In this document: piece by piece, positions 43,314 through 55,479 of the stretch
How the letters are laid out: the number at the start of each line of letters is the position of its first letter
Numbering within the stretch: position 1 is the stretch's first letter
Assembly: GCA_030247855.1 (NCBI GenBank)
Contig: JAPDRN010000011.1
Span: 1-64,000 of the forward strand
Reading direction: 5' to 3'
DNA from: Knufia peltigerae
Taxonomy: Eukaryota > Ascomycota > Eurotiomycetes > Chaetothyriales > Trichomeriaceae
DNA length: 64,000 bases
Program-made: the position numbers and the translations under genes
The notes under the pieces: model-generated
Told to the model about the DNA's origin: nothing
What the model saw: the letters and a program-made list of their open reading frames with translations, nothing else
Databases searched by the model: none

Positions 43314-44113
43314 TAGAAGAGTAGCCATTGTTTGGGTATGATGACTCCATTAGCAGCTATCAAGGTCTCAGAATCGATCAAGTTACTCCACGACAAGTAA
43401 AATTCAATGTCCAGGAATTACACCATTCGACACCACAAGATGTGCTGGATAGAGTTCATGACCAGGTTTTCAACAGTGATTTGACTCCTGTAGGCGACAA
43501 TACGCACTTCCCAACACAATTCTCATTGGAATCCTGAAAATTCAAATTGCGCCCGGTACTCCATAGGTGATCCCTCCCTCGACAAGACTTTCCATTCCTG
43601 ACTTCAGGCTTCGGTGTTTGCAGAAAGGTTTGAGACTTGCATGTAGTTTTCGTGTATCCTCTGGTACTCTACGTGACATTTGAGGCATTTGGTGGCATCA
43701 GGGACCTTTGTCCCAAGTTGACGGTGGGTCCGACTGAAGAGTTTATACATCCACCCTCAGTGCCTGTTGTATACAAACTCAAACAGACAGAACCACGAGT
43801 TGATATGTTCGAGGTGAGTCACGCTGAAGAACTGGGGAGCCACTGAAAAGCATACAGAGAGTCGGCAGAATTCTTATAAGAGGGACTTCCTCCCCAATCC
43901 TCCGAGACCGATCGATTCACAACGTACGACACAGGACCATCGACTACACTTGCACTCGACGACTTCCCCAACCACAACAGTCACGTTTACAACACGAAAT
44001 ACTCGACATACACCTCAACAACACCCGACTACAACGACCTTACTAACCACAGCCTCCCCTCACTCATACTCAACAACCGACATTTTACCCACGACACCAC
44101 CTCCACCGATAGC
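43314..44113. other. Intergenic, Vid24 3' side and MGCC-protein leader
   Basis: The latter part (43920-44113) is an AC-rich leader before the ATG at 44114. No gene is supported. Confidence 0.45.
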
Positions 44114-44611
44114 ATGGGTTGCTGTTCCTCCAAATCGATCCCCGTCGAAGACGACCGCCGACCACAAGTGACCCCAGCGCCCTCGGTGGCCTCGACGACC
44201 TCCCACCATCCTAACCGACAATCTAACAATAACAGCAACAACAGCAGACACAGCCAGGCAGCAAGCAGCCACCACCACTCCAGGACGCAGAGTTCCAGCA
44301 TTGCTGGCCCTGTCGTCTGGGCTGGTGGTGCTGCAACGAGTCAACAACACAGCCGAAACAACACCGGATCCAGCAACCACCAACACCAACAACGACAACA
44401 GAAACAAATACGAAGCCAACGAGGCACCCACAGTACGACCTTCACCGAAATGCTCGAACGAGCCGGCATCCCCGACCCAGGACGCGACGTCCTCTACATA
44501 CCACCATCACGGAACATCTACGCGGAATTGAGGAATAAGGAGATTGAAGAGCTTCACGCGAGAAACCAGGCAGAATTCTGGTCGAAGCACAGGCATTGGG
44601 GGAGCAAGTGA
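44114..44611 (+). CDS. Small protein with MGCC acylation motif
   Basis: An intronless 165-aa protein of unknown function. The N-terminus MGCCSSK fits a myristoylation site (Gly2 with Ser at 6) followed by two palmitoylatable cysteines, so plasma- or endomembrane anchoring is likely. Residues 35-100 are low-complexity (Asn, Ser, His, Gln). The C-terminal 50 residues look ordered and conserved-like: FTEMLERAGIPDPGRDVLYI, then NIYAELRNKEIEEL and FWSKHRHWGSK. No transmembrane or enzymatic motif is seen. It might be an adaptor that tethers partners to membranes through this C-terminal helix, analogous in layout to other doubly acylated scaffolds, but no family is recognised. Confidence 0.7.
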   Translation: MGCCSSKSIPVEDDRRPQVTPAPSVASTTSHHPNRQSNNNSNNSRHSQAASSHHHSRTQSSSIAGPVVWAGGAATSQQHSRNNTGSSNHQHQQRQQKQIRSQRGTHSTTFTEMLERAGIPDPGRDVLYIPPSRNIYAELRNKEIEELHARNQAEFWSKHRHWGSK

Positions 44612-45687
44612 AGGAAGGACCTTTGGGAGGAGATAAAAGGTGTGGATAAGGGGGGGGGAGGGGGTTCGGACAATTTGGAAAGGTTTGGAAGTTTTCTTGG
44701 AGGCGTTTGGGAATCATTTGGTTTTTGGATTGTAAGGTTTTTGTTGTTGGGTTTTGGTTTTTTGCATTCTTTGGAAATAGGAATCATCAAGGCATGGAAT
44801 ATCTAGTAGGTATCCATCGGGAATTGTCATTGTTCAGGTAGGAAACGTGAAGGTTGTTTGCACGGGTGGAGGAAGTATGTATCTGAAGGAATGGCTACAT
44901 GAATCTCTTCTCAACACATCAATTTTCCCATTCTTTTTCTTTGAACAAGGAAAAGGGCATGAAAGCGGTATTGTACCTTGTGTCCCGTATCCTCTGTTAG
45001 TAAGTACTGATTCAATAAATCTTCCGTGAAGGGCAATGGTACAGTAAGCTCCATCATGAATACTAAAATATAGATGGCCCTACGCTTCCTGTCTTGAACA
45101 TTACTTTCTTCGCATCAACCTCAACCTCGACATGTCTACACACTATCCTCCCCATTCGCATCAACATCCGTATTCCCGAAATACGAATATATCCCTTGCC
45201 TTTCATCCAAACTTGTTGACACACACACACGCAGGGACCTCCTGTCCCCCCCGCCATTATATACGAACCAAGGCGGGCATAAATACGAAGGTCGGTTTTC
45301 TTTCCCTCGTGTTCGTATTTGTTTTCTTTTCAGCTCGTGAAGCCACACAAGGAGTCAGACATTCATTCAACAAATAGCCACTGAGCTTGTCATCAGCCGA
45401 ACGCTCCTCGGGTGCCCTCAACAAGTACAAGAATGAACTTGAGCTGAAAAAAGGAATACGAAGGTGTCACACGCTCTTGGTTTCTTGGATCTCTCTCAAC
45501 GTGTATTACATATATATATCCATCCATTTTACTGCCCCAGCCAGCCTCTCGATCTTCCGTCTTGTCATGCTTCTTCTGTTGGAGTGGTTTCTTGCTGTTG
45601 CAAGCCAACCGTTGAACTTTCTCCCTTGATCTTCATCTCACTCACACAAGAACCCTTTCCACCTTCTCGACTCGAAACAAACACGAA
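44612..45687. other. Intergenic, ABM-protein upstream region
   Basis: G/T-rich tracts lie just after the small protein gene (44650-44765). The last 200 bp are pyrimidine-rich, as expected for a leader. No gene is supported. Confidence 0.45.
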
Positions 45688-46176
45688 ATGACGACCCCAA
45701 ACGTTTTTGTTCACGTCTCACCCAAGCCGGGCAAAGAAGCCCGGATTGCCGAATTAGGAGACTACGTCCTCGACCAAGTCAAGGCCCACGAACCGTGGGT
45801 TTCGATGTATCGAGTTTACTCTGCCAAAAGTCTCGAGGGGGACCTGGTGCACTATTTCATTGAATTTCGGTACGGACGAATTCGAGTCGTTTGATGTCTC
45901 GACTCGACCGAGTTTTGAAGTTTCAAGGATTTCCTAGCTCGGTTCCAGTCCGCAAGGCGAAGTCATGGACATTTCATTGTTCTCATAACATGGGAGGTTA
46001 CATCATACTAACTTGAATTTCATTCGACATCAAGAATCGACGACATTTCAAAACTTTCCTCCCGCAAGGACATGCCTCACCACAAGACTCTCGCCAAAGC
46101 GTTCGAGGAAGAGGATCTACTCAGGGCACCTTTGGCGTATTGTCTTCTTGAGGACAAGGGGGGTTGGACAAGATGA
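45688..46176 (+). CDS. Small ABM-fold (dimeric alpha/beta barrel) protein
   Basis: Exons 45688-45869 and 46035-46176, joined by a 165-nt intron, give 107 aa, the normal size of an ABM (antibiotic biosynthesis monooxygenase-like) single-domain protein. The first exon shows the opening strand VFVHVSPKPGKEARIAELG and EPWVSMYRVYSAKSLEGDLVHYFIEF. The second shows the typical helix and end (HHKTLAKAFEEEDLLRAPL, then LLEDKGGW). Such proteins are often cofactor-free oxygenases or of unknown catalytic role; nearby enzymes that would identify a pathway are absent. Splicing is supported by the frame being restored exactly (EFR-IDDISK). Confidence 0.8.
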
Positions 46177-49100
46177 GAAATGGCCTCCAATGTGAAGAGG
46201 GGACTCGGCGGTCTCAAGGTCAAATGTTCAGATGTGAGAGGATTGATATACGGTATGCCTTTGTTTTGTTTGTGGGCCAATGTCTTGAAAGTTGACCAGA
46301 TTGATCTCTTTAATCAACGCAAGGCATGGTGGTCGAGGTCTTTGATGACGCGTGTGGATTCTGTCTACGTCGTACCCGGTACGTACCATATCTCAGGTAC
46401 TTGGTTATATGCAAATGTAATTCAGGCAAAGGCAACAAGTAACACTCCACTCATGTTTCGCAGTATTCAAGTACCTGGTCACCAGTTCTCGTATTCATAT
46501 TCATACAAACACCCTTTCAGTGACGAGGCCTTTGAGAAATGCTGATATATCGCGCCCACATCTTACCCACAACATTCGAAGCCGCTCCCGTCGCCGCGTC
46601 ACGGGGTAACAAAGCGAGCGAGCCCCCCCAAAAGAAGTAAATCCTACTCATAATTCCAACTGTATGCTTTTGAGCATCACCTATACCCTTACCCTTCAAA
46701 AGAAAACACAAAATATCCCGTGCAGAACACAGAGTCTAGAGTACATTTCATCTTCCGTGGTGCTCACGAAAGGTCCCACTCCGTACTGTTACTGTTTTTC
46801 TCGTTACTTTAAGAATAGATTTCTTACTACCAGGTGCTGGGCTGGTACAAGTAGGCGACGATCAATCATCCCCCGACAACTGAACAAGAGATTTAAGGAT
46901 CAAGGGTTGCATTTTGCCGGGTATTGAATCGCGCGCCTTGAAGTTGGACAACCCCGAACAAGGGTTTGATTCTGATTTTTGCCGCTCTCCCCCCCTCTTT
47001 CCCCCTCCACGGCTAACCACTCGACTCTTTTTTTCGCCATCGGACCAAATGTCAGCGCCACTGGTGATAGAATGTACTCTGGCGGAGGGAGAAAAAGGAA
47101 AGCATAAAAATCTCAAAAAGAGACGGGACTTTCCTTCTGTCGCTGCGATACAATAGCCGCTCGCTGCCAATTCGTACGAATCGTTCTGGCGCCTACGGAG
47201 TACTTCATACCTAGAGAGGTGGCAAAAAGTCAGCATGACATTTCTACAGGACTTACAGTCCATGCTCTTCTTTCTCCGTTAACTCGAATGAGTACCTACT
47301 TTCGTAACTTTACATACATAAAAAAGTCAATGGTAACACGGGGGCCTATCATGTTGTCCCATCACCCACTAAGCGCTGAGAAGCACACAAAACGTACCCT
47401 TCACGACCACATATTCCCATACGATATTGCGTGCAATGTGGGACGAGGAAGAAAGATTACTTCACAGCAGTAGCAGCCAGCAGCTGATTCATTCGTACGC
47501 ACGCAGACTGCGCACTGCGTACGACAAAAGTTTTGCGTACCTCCCAAAACTCAGCCACAGATCGGCACGGCTGACAGTCTTGACCCATTAGAACCCTGAA
47601 TGTAGGACCGAGGGTGAGGCCTTGAAATAGGCAACGGATTTCGACCCGTAGATCAATCAAAAGACTGCGTAGATCTAGTTGAACGCGTTGACATGTATTC
47701 GCCTCAAGTCTGGCCCATCGATCTGAACCTTTCAAGACCAGGCTGCCCAGCCGTTTTCGGGCGTCCAGTCTCCTTGCGAAAGACGCCTAGCCAACTAGCT
47801 AGAAAGCCGCTGATAAGAATGCAGTGTTGCCTGGGCGAGTCAGGCTATCACAACCTGGGCGAATCATGTGGCGGCTCCTCCAAAGCACAATGAACGTCAA
47901 GAATGGGCAAGCATACGAGTACGTCTCGTGCCAAAGTGTTTTCTCCCAACGTGTGGAGTACAAGGCGATGAGGAGAAAGGCCCTTACGAGGGAATGAGTA
48001 GGTAATAACCAATAAACACTGGCCAGACATGCGCTTTCCACACCTCATTGTCGTCATGTGTACACTCTGATTGATGTCAACAACTTTGACAGTCAGGACC
48101 CCTCTGCCCAGTTCGAACTTGCATGATAGGTGTCAAAGTGTGCCCAAGACATGGCACAAGATATGGAAACATGCAAAATGTGATGGTGATGCAGTGCCAG
48201 GCGGCAAGAGGCATGTGTTGGTGGCCTTTGATAGGCTACGAACAAAGTGGCTGCAAGGGAGTTTCGAGAGACTGTCCAAGTTGGGTCAAGGTGGGCATAA
48301 GAACAAAGGTTCCCTGTTCTTCGCCTCGCGTGGGTGGGAGGAACGGTTCCGGACTGCCATCTCATCGACCTGCTGGACTATTTCGCAGTATTCTCGAAAA
48401 AGAGCATTGTTAGGTTCACATTCTTCTGTCGTTCGTACCCGTACAGATCATCTGTCACCCTCTGGACCACGTTCGGCCTGTCGTTTTTCTGTCGCTGGCA
48501 AACAGAGAAAGTAACCGTGGTGGCTAAAATTCCCCTACCAATCGTTAATGAGGGGAGTTGCCGATTTGTTGGCTTGTGCTCTCGGTAGATCTTCATTCGA
48601 AGTCTGGGGGCGGGCCGTGGCTCGGTTGGCTTGTGGTGGAGTGAGGTCAACGGCGCAAGCTGAGTGGTGTGAGGATCATGAGGACTCGTTCGTTGGATTG
48701 GCCATGCTCTATTTACGCGCTGGGCCTTCGGTAAGGTCAGCAAGGTCAGAAAAACAACCCCCGTAGATAATCGAGTTCCTCCAGTGGACACATTCTCATC
48801 TGCCTGGCAGTCTTCCGACGTCTGCTCATGCATTGGCTTTGCCATGTCAGAATGAGAGCTAATGCTAGCTGCGCCTCCAGCGCTAGATCCAATTGAGTCA
48901 TGTAGTTGAGGTTCGTGTCCAATACGCGAGCCCCTATCGCTTGGAGGCTGGAGACTCATGCAGGACTTCCTACGACTGAGATGACTTGGCTGGGAGGCTA
49001 ATAAACAGTTGACCCCGTGGCACGACGTGGGCGAGTAAGAATCGCGTTGCTAGCCTCCATGACGGGCATGGTCACAGCAACCTGTCTGGTGCATACTGTA

Positions 49101-50678
49101 GGACACTGTGATAGACGAGACCAATGTGGAGAACTTGACCAGTGAATGGCCTCGACTCCTTTGAAGCGTGACACGTTGATGCAGGTGGGCAAATCGAAAC
49201 CTGGTCATCCATCATAGCATATTGGGCGACCGTTGTGTGCCTGGCAGCGTCGATGTGGGTGGGAGTACATCTTCGATGAATGGATGCGAGCCATGCGGCT
49301 GGTGGTGCAAAGGAATCGCTCTTGTCGAATCACTTTTGTTATCGACCACAAGCACAACCCAGCCAAACGATGGAGGGACGATAGCAACGGTACGAGTATG
49401 TAGAAGCAGCTTGTGACGACAAAAAGATGCTGATTGCGAGTGGATGTGCTATGTTTATCCTCAGCTGTGGACCTTAGCGGTGGTGCTTACCAGGACTCCG
49501 TAGTCGTACATCGTTGTGATTCACACGACATTATGCAGGTGCGAGGAACGCATGAGGCTCAGACACTCGGTACCGTGTCTGTCTGATGAGGCTTGTCACG
49601 GGAACTTCGACATTGTTGAGAGCATCACATGGATGTTGCGAAACACTCATCGTACTCCAGAGTAACTGGGGTGGTGCGATACCCCAATGCCTTGAGATCA
49701 GGTATGATCGACCACGCCACGGTTGCTGTAAGCGGAAGGGCGGGAGAAGGAGGAGAGAAGCAGGAAGAAGCCCTGATGTGCCAGGGGGCCAACGTAGCAA
49801 ACAGTAAGGAGGGTGTACGACTCCGTAGGAGGGTGTGGAATACGAGGATGGGCGGGAGTGACTGGGTATTCGGGCGGCGGGTGCCTGGAGCGCATTGTTT
49901 TTTAGGCTTCAATCTACCAGGCAAGCCCCCCGAACAAGCGGCAAATGACAACGTGATGACAACTGTAGGCGACCCTATGGGCGCGAAGCGGGCGCCCGTA
50001 GTTTCTATCACAGCCTCCCTCCTGCACCCTCGGACGGTTCCTCTTTCAGGCCTAGAAGCGGGAATCCCTGTAACAGACAGACTTAGTTATGGATTTGTGC
50101 TCCGACATCACCCATTCAATAACCACAAACGAGACCCTCGTTTCTCAAACATTCTCTATTCCTCCGTTTGTCTCGACATATCATATCGAAACAGCACTGC
50201 CGTGGCCTGGTGCCAACTGCAACGATACGAGGTCAAATAATTGCCTCAAACCTGCACCCTACTGAGCCCAACTTACATAATCTCGACCGTTTTAAGGCCT
50301 ATCGACGATCGGCTCGCTGCTGGAATCTGTCTTTCCGGGCCCTGAAACCAGCACCACCCATTCCTTCTGTTGCTCGTTCTTTTCGTTCCATACAACATCA
50401 GACGTCAGCGGCTTTTACGCTGCACTCGTCAACCAGGTCTTGATCGGAGACTTCCTTTTTGTGCCTCACTTTCTTTAGCATCTCCTCGACACTTGTCGAT
50501 TAATTCGCGTTTCACTCTTACTCACCAAACCCCGACCAACAAAACACCGGACCACCGAGAGGCCAACCAGTATGCACGCCACGGCCGACACGGCCTGTTG
50601 ACCGCCTGTACAAAACAACAACTTTGACCCGCCACCTTCGTACCCTTTCTTTCTCCTCGATTGTATTAGATATCCCTA
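46177..50678. other. 4.5 kb gene desert
   Basis: The longest gene-free stretch of the window. Several open frames of 60-200 codons exist on both strands, but none shows a domain, signal peptide with plausible mature region, or consistent splice pattern. TACGGAGTA-type half-palindromes occur near 47200, 49495 and 49825. The last 500 bp are pyrimidine-rich and probably leader of the J-protein gene. A non-coding RNA or a diverged gene with many introns cannot be excluded. Confidence 0.5.
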
Positions 50679-52682
50679 ATGGCTTCTCCTATACCTCCAG
50701 ATCCCTACAACACCCTGGGTGTGACGAAAGATGCCGAACTGTCGGCAATCCGCAGCGCTCACCGTAAACTTGCTCTCAAATTCCACCCTGATCGAATACA
50801 GGATGAAGTGCTCCGGGAAAAGGGCAAAGATGAATTTCAAAAGATCCAACAGGCTTACGAGATTCTGAGTGATCCTGTCAAGAGGCAGCGGTATGATGAT
50901 AAAATACGACTGGCAGAGTTGAGGAAGGAGGCCATGACGAGAGACCCACCACCATCTACCACGAGAGCTTATCCTATGAGAACTGCGTCGCAAGCTACCC
51001 CCTCATCTACGAGAGAATATCGGGAAGACGGAAACTTCTACGAAGAAGTTCGTCAACCCAGGAACGCAGCACCTTACGATTACCATGATCCATACGATGA
51101 GCCTGCTCCTCGGCCGACCGGTCGAAAGTACAGCGAGTACGAGAAACGAGCACCACCACCTGCTCGGCCAGCTGAGAAGACGAAGAAATCTTCTAGTGTG
51201 ACCTCGGGCATGATGGCTGCGGCGTTTGCTGCTACACTGAAGAGTCGAGCAGAGAAGACGAGGAATAGTAGAGCAGATGAACGGAGGACGGACAAAGAGA
51301 AGAAGCGTGAGAGAAGCGACAAAATGCACACCCGCAGGACTGCCTACGTTGAAGACACCGACAGCGATTTTGATGTCCAGGAGATTAGGCCTTCGTTAAA
51401 GACTACTCCTCGTTCGAAAACGACATCTCATTTCGAACCCGTGGCGGAGACTGCACGAAAAGCATCAGCGCGGCCAGCTCGAACCCGTGACTACGACGAA
51501 GACAGCGATGACAAGTGGGAGAAACATCATGAAGAGAGTAAAGCTTATATGGCAAAGGCGACAAACCGCCCAAGCCTCGATAGGTCTGGCTCAGATGCGA
51601 TGTACTATTGGAATTCAAGCAACAACAGGCGAAGCAGCGAAAGTGAGAGACGGCCTGATTCTTCCAAGGGCCGCAGGACGCATCTCGATGACTATCTTGC
51701 TCCGCAATTCACGAAATCGACCTCGTCCCCTTCCGATCTCCGAGCCCGTGTCGAAGAGCGGGTACCACGGTCTTCTGTTGGTGTCACCCGCGACCGGGGC
51801 CGCGATCGAGACCGGGACCGAGACCGCGAGCGAGAGAAGGATAGGGATCGTGAATGGGAGCGGGAGAGGGAGCGAGAAAGAGATCGAGATCATCGCAAGA
51901 TGGTGCCACCTAGCCTACATCGCGCCCAGACTGCACCGATGCCCAAGGCTGGCACTAGAAGAGAACAGGGCACTAGCAAAGGGTCCAACCTCAAGCACAG
52001 TGAGACCCAGCTACATGATTCAGGCTATGGGAGTAGTTCCAGCCCACACACTCCCGAGATGAGAGATGAAAGCCCGCCTAGGGCGGCCAAGACCCGGACC
52101 AAGTATCAGGTCAAACAAGAAGTCGAGGGCGATGAAAGCATGCGAAGCCATCGTGTCAACAAAATTTACGACGAATATGATGAACCGCGTGAACCGCGTT
52201 TTGGCCGAGGATACCACCGAAGTCCGGAGTCTACAATCAGAGAGCCAGCTCCGCGAGAATCCGAGCGTCGCAAGGACAAACCTGAACGTCCCAAGGTTGA
52301 TACCACAAGTCGCTCCAAGTCGTCTCGTGGAGCTTCGTTGATGTCTTCAATGACAAACCCTCCTCCCGTACGAAGAAGTGGCTCCGGTCGCTTCGAGGAC
52401 GTACCTTCTCCTCGCTCTCCACGAGACACGCCTCCTGTGTCGCGTCACAATAGCGGGCGCGAAAAGTTGTTTGCTGAACTCTCCCCGGATGAGCGCGAAG
52501 TCCCTCGCTACAGCAGACCGTATTCGTCTGACAAGATCAACACCCCCTCAAGACGTGAGCCAATCTATAACAGCTATGCACGGGAACCAGCCGACTATCG
52601 CGACAATGAGTACAGCTCACGCTTCCGTGAGTCGCCACGTACTACTACCCGACGACCCTCTGTCAGTGTCGGAGGTTATTAA
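50679..52682 (+). CDS. J-domain (DnaJ/Hsp40) protein with disordered tail
   Basis: A single-exon 667-aa protein. The J domain spans about residues 8-75: DPYNTLGVTKDAELSAIR, the HPD tripeptide at 36-38 needed to stimulate Hsp70 ATPase, and FQKIQQAYEILSDPVKRQRYD. There is no G/F region, zinc-finger cluster or C-terminal client-binding domain, so it is a class III J protein. The rest is disordered and highly charged, with an alternating Arg-Asp/Arg-Glu tract at about 365-405 and repeats such as RRSSESERRPDSSKGRR, resembling SR-like or nuclear condensate proteins. A nuclear role with splicing or chromatin factors is possible but only inferred from the composition. Confidence 0.88.
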   Translation: MASPIPPDPYNTLGVTKDAELSAIRSAHRKLALKFHPDRIQDEVLREKGKDEFQKIQQAYEILSDPVKRQRYDDKIRLAELRKEAMTRDPPPSTTRAYPMRTASQATPSSTREYREDGNFYEEVRQPRNAAPYDYHDPYDEPAPRPTGRKYSEYEKRAPPPARPAEKTKKSSSVTSGMMAAAFAATLKSRAEKTRNSRADERRTDKEKKRERSDKMHTRRTAYVEDTDSDFDVQEIRPSLKTTPRSKTTSHFEPVAETARKASARPARTRDYDEDSDDKWEKHHEESKAYMAKATNRPSLDRSGSDAMYYWNSSNNRRSSESERRPDSSKGRRTHLDDYLAPQFTKSTSSPSDLRARVEERVPRSSVGVTRDRGRDRDRDRDREREKDRDREWERERERERDRDHRKMVPPSLHRAQTAPMPKAGTRREQGTSKGSNLKHSETQLHDSGYGSSSSPHTPEMRDESPPRAAKTRTKYQVKQEVEGDESMRSHRVNKIYDEYDEPREPRFGRGYHRSPESTIREPAPRESERRKDKPERPKVDTTSRSKSSRGASLMSSMTNPPPVRRSGSGRFEDVPSPRSPRDTPPVSRHNSGREKLFAELSPDEREVPRYSRPYSSDKINTPSRREPIYNSYAREPADYRDNEYSSRFRESPRTTTRRPSVSVGGY

Positions 52683-53774
52683 AAAATCATTGAAATAGGT
52701 GGCAATCGACTCTGGCCACGCTATCCCATAACGGTCCTCTCACTCCTTTATTGGCCTACCAACTGGTAGCCGATTTACTTCAAGTACATACGTTGGGCGG
52801 CCTTGCACCGTCCATTTCTACTTTGTTTTACCAGTTTGGAAGTATAGTGACGGTGGGCTCGAGATCAGGTACAGGAAGGGGGGATGAATCGTGGGAGCCA
52901 TGGAAGCTGCGGCAGTTCGTATCGAAGGACTAATATATTTGCATCTGAGGTTGGTTGGATTCCAAAGCCCAGGTCGACAGGACAGATTTTCAGAGCCAAT
53001 ACAAGAGTATGGGGTCTCTCACGATCAGTATGAACTGTCTCATTTGCTCAGACTCGGCGTTGTACATTCCTACATAGCATTCCCCCTGGGAATTGATGAG
53101 TAACGAAATGAAATCAACGTATTCCGCAAAGACATGGACAACTTGGTAGCTGAGCCGAGCTCATTGACATCTCGGCGCACGTCAAAACCAGAAAGGGAGC
53201 TGTCCATCTTTATTACTCAGTGTTACTGTTGCACTTCTTCTCGTTGTGGTTCAAACATGGTGTTGAAGTCGATTGGCTGAAGTACCGAGATGTTGGAACA
53301 TTTGCCAAGTGGTTTGTTGACATGGATTATGCATTAAGCGAAACGGGGTCGGCGACGCTGTAGCAGCATGTAATCTTTACCTTCGTGTTTCAAGTGCAAT
53401 ACCCTTTGTTGCTCAAATATTGCTGAGTTATCCAGCTTGCATTGTTCCAACACTACACTTACGAGCACCAGACTTCGATCGATACCCATTGCTCGACTTG
53501 AGTTGCGCGAATCTGTCACTCCTGCCTGCTGCTTCGCCCCTTCTGCCGCAAACAGCGCATGTGCACGCCCCCCTCGATTTGACAATAACCCCTGCGAATT
53601 GTCTTGCACAAACCCGCATCTTCCTCGTCCAGACTGACACGACAAGTCTCCGAGTGGGCTGCAGCGTCGATCGCGTTACACTTGCATGGCCAGTGCGATT
53701 GGTCCTACATGGCGCTTTCACCCTGAGTTGAGGGGAAGCCCATCGAGCGAGCTGGAAACTAGGTAATATCACAA
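52683..53774. other. Intergenic, teaR promoter
   Basis: A 1.1 kb region between the J-protein and teaR genes. I see no gene. Confidence 0.45.
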
Positions 53775-55479
53775 ATGGCAGGGGTTGCTTCTGCGGGACC
53801 ACCGCCCGCCATCGTCAACGGAACAAAGAATGGCTATGATGTTGTTGGTCCTGCGACTCAAGAGGTGAGCTCTAGGAGGTGGCCCGTTAGACATAGAACA
53901 CTGACACGCGATTCTCTAGAACTCAACATCAACCAAAACCCGTCCGTCCGGTCTGCGCCAGAATTCTAATGGCTCTGCACGGACGCCGCTCTCAAGTCTC
54001 GCACCGAATCGCAAGGACAGCGGCAGCATAGGTCGCACTTCTCATAACAGGGTAGAGGAACTGGGACAGTCTGGAGGCTCGTTAGTACGGAGTGGGAGTG
54101 AGTCGGACAGCTTGCTCGATCTCTACAACCAGAGCAGTGGAAACGTTAGTCGACAAAACGTCAGTCGGCAGAACAACCAGGGTGATAATGACATCCCCGA
54201 AAACATGTACCGACCGCGGGAAGATGACCCTGAGGGCTGGATTCACCGGGACAAACTTGCTAAAATCGAGAGCGAAGAATTGCAGGCTGCCGGAATAAAT
54301 CTGGCAAATGCACGACGCACCGGAAACAAGAACACGAGGAGAGAGACAAGTCGGGGTCGGCGAAGCGAGGAGCGTGGACATTCGGGCAAAGGTGAGCCGG
54401 ATGAGACAAGACCTCAGCCACAAGACGAAGAGGACGAACGAAACAATTGGGATTTCCGCACCCCGGAGGAGATAGCCGCAGACCAAACACCCTCTCCCAT
54501 ATATTCCAATCCCATCTTGAAAAAGTCGGGCTCGAAAATCCCGGTTCTCACGTCAAGCCCTCTGCCGATCCCACACGAGAGAATTGAGCGAGATACACCT
54601 TTGAACAGGAAACGCACTATCAGTAATAGTATGAGCCCTGAAGATGGCATACCTGTGTTGAAGACACGCATGCGAAGAGGGAGCGCGGGGAGCGCGGGTA
54701 TGCAAGACGAAAGCGAATCACTTGCAACAACGCCCGTATTTGCCAACGGTACCAAACTGCCTAGTGCAAAACAATCATCACCAACGAAGGCGAAGGCGAA
54801 GACAGGCCAGTCATCTCCGCCAGAAACATCTGCCGGAAAGAAGGCGACTGGTTCAGCAGCGACGCGAAAGACGTCTGCAAATGCAAAGAATGGCGCAACA
54901 CCTTCACCCAACCAAAGACCGGGGACGAGATCAGGAGAGTTAGACAGACCTCGGACTGCGATAAACAGACCTGAAGGAGACCCTCCTTGGTTGGCCACCA
55001 TGTACAAACCAGACCCGATGTTACCACCAGATCAGCAGATCATTCCTACTCATGCTCGAAGGCAACAGCAGGCTCAATGGCAAGATTCTGGGGCCATTCC
55101 TAGCACATATGATCGAAACTTCTCACCGTTGGCGATCCACAGCCCTTCGATCTCCAAAGGAGCATCTCCAATTTTACAGTCGGCTCCATCGCCCGTCGAT
55201 GAGCGGGATGCTGAACGGGACGGCGCGTCTTGGCCCCTTAAACCTGTCGCCAGTCCAAATATGAGACATGCGACAAGTCCTAGGCCTGGCACGAGCGGAA
55301 GTACGAATGGTGGCTACAGCACGATGCCCAGAGTGGCAAGTCCCGCAATCATGCACAGCCCAAGGATGGGCAATATTTCGACTGTGCCAGGCCAGCCGAC
55401 CACAGTGCAACGGATAGAGCACCAAGACGAGGACGCGATGGTGAAGGATAAGAGCTGCGGGTGTTGCGTTGTCATGTAG
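53775..55479 (+). CDS. teaR: TeaR/Mod5-type prenylated cell-end marker receptor
   Basis: Exons 53775-53864 and 53920-55479 give about 549 aa. The protein is largely disordered and Ser/Pro-rich, with a conserved patch RPREDDPEGWIHRDKLAKIE that I associate with fungal TeaR. It ends in CGCCVVM: a CaaX box (CVVM, predicted farnesylation) with two neighbouring cysteines that could be palmitoylated. In Aspergillus and fission yeast, TeaR/Mod5 is held in the membrane at hyphal tips by such a lipid anchor, and it captures TeaA/Tea1 delivered by microtubules, fixing the growth site. RAC1 in this window acts in the same process but is 34 kb away. The assignment rests on the CaaX end, the conserved patch and composition. 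Confidence 0.75.

Noticed and set aside
43328..43537. 69-codon frame after the Vid24-domain gene
   Set aside because: It has no ATG in good context and no similarity; probably 3' flank.
46180..46545. 121-codon frame starting 3 bp after the ABM gene stop
   Set aside because: No domain and no independent promoter space; likely 3' untranslated region.
46905..46990. Possible tRNA-like stretch with GGGTTTGATTC
   Set aside because: No paired acceptor stem or anticodon arm could be built around it.
48378..48959. 193-codon minus-strand frame in the gene desert
   Set aside because: Low-complexity composition without hydrophobic core or motif; probably chance.
49629..50240. 203-codon plus-strand frame in the gene desert
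   Set aside because: Mixed composition without a domain; several equally long frames overlap it on the other strand.
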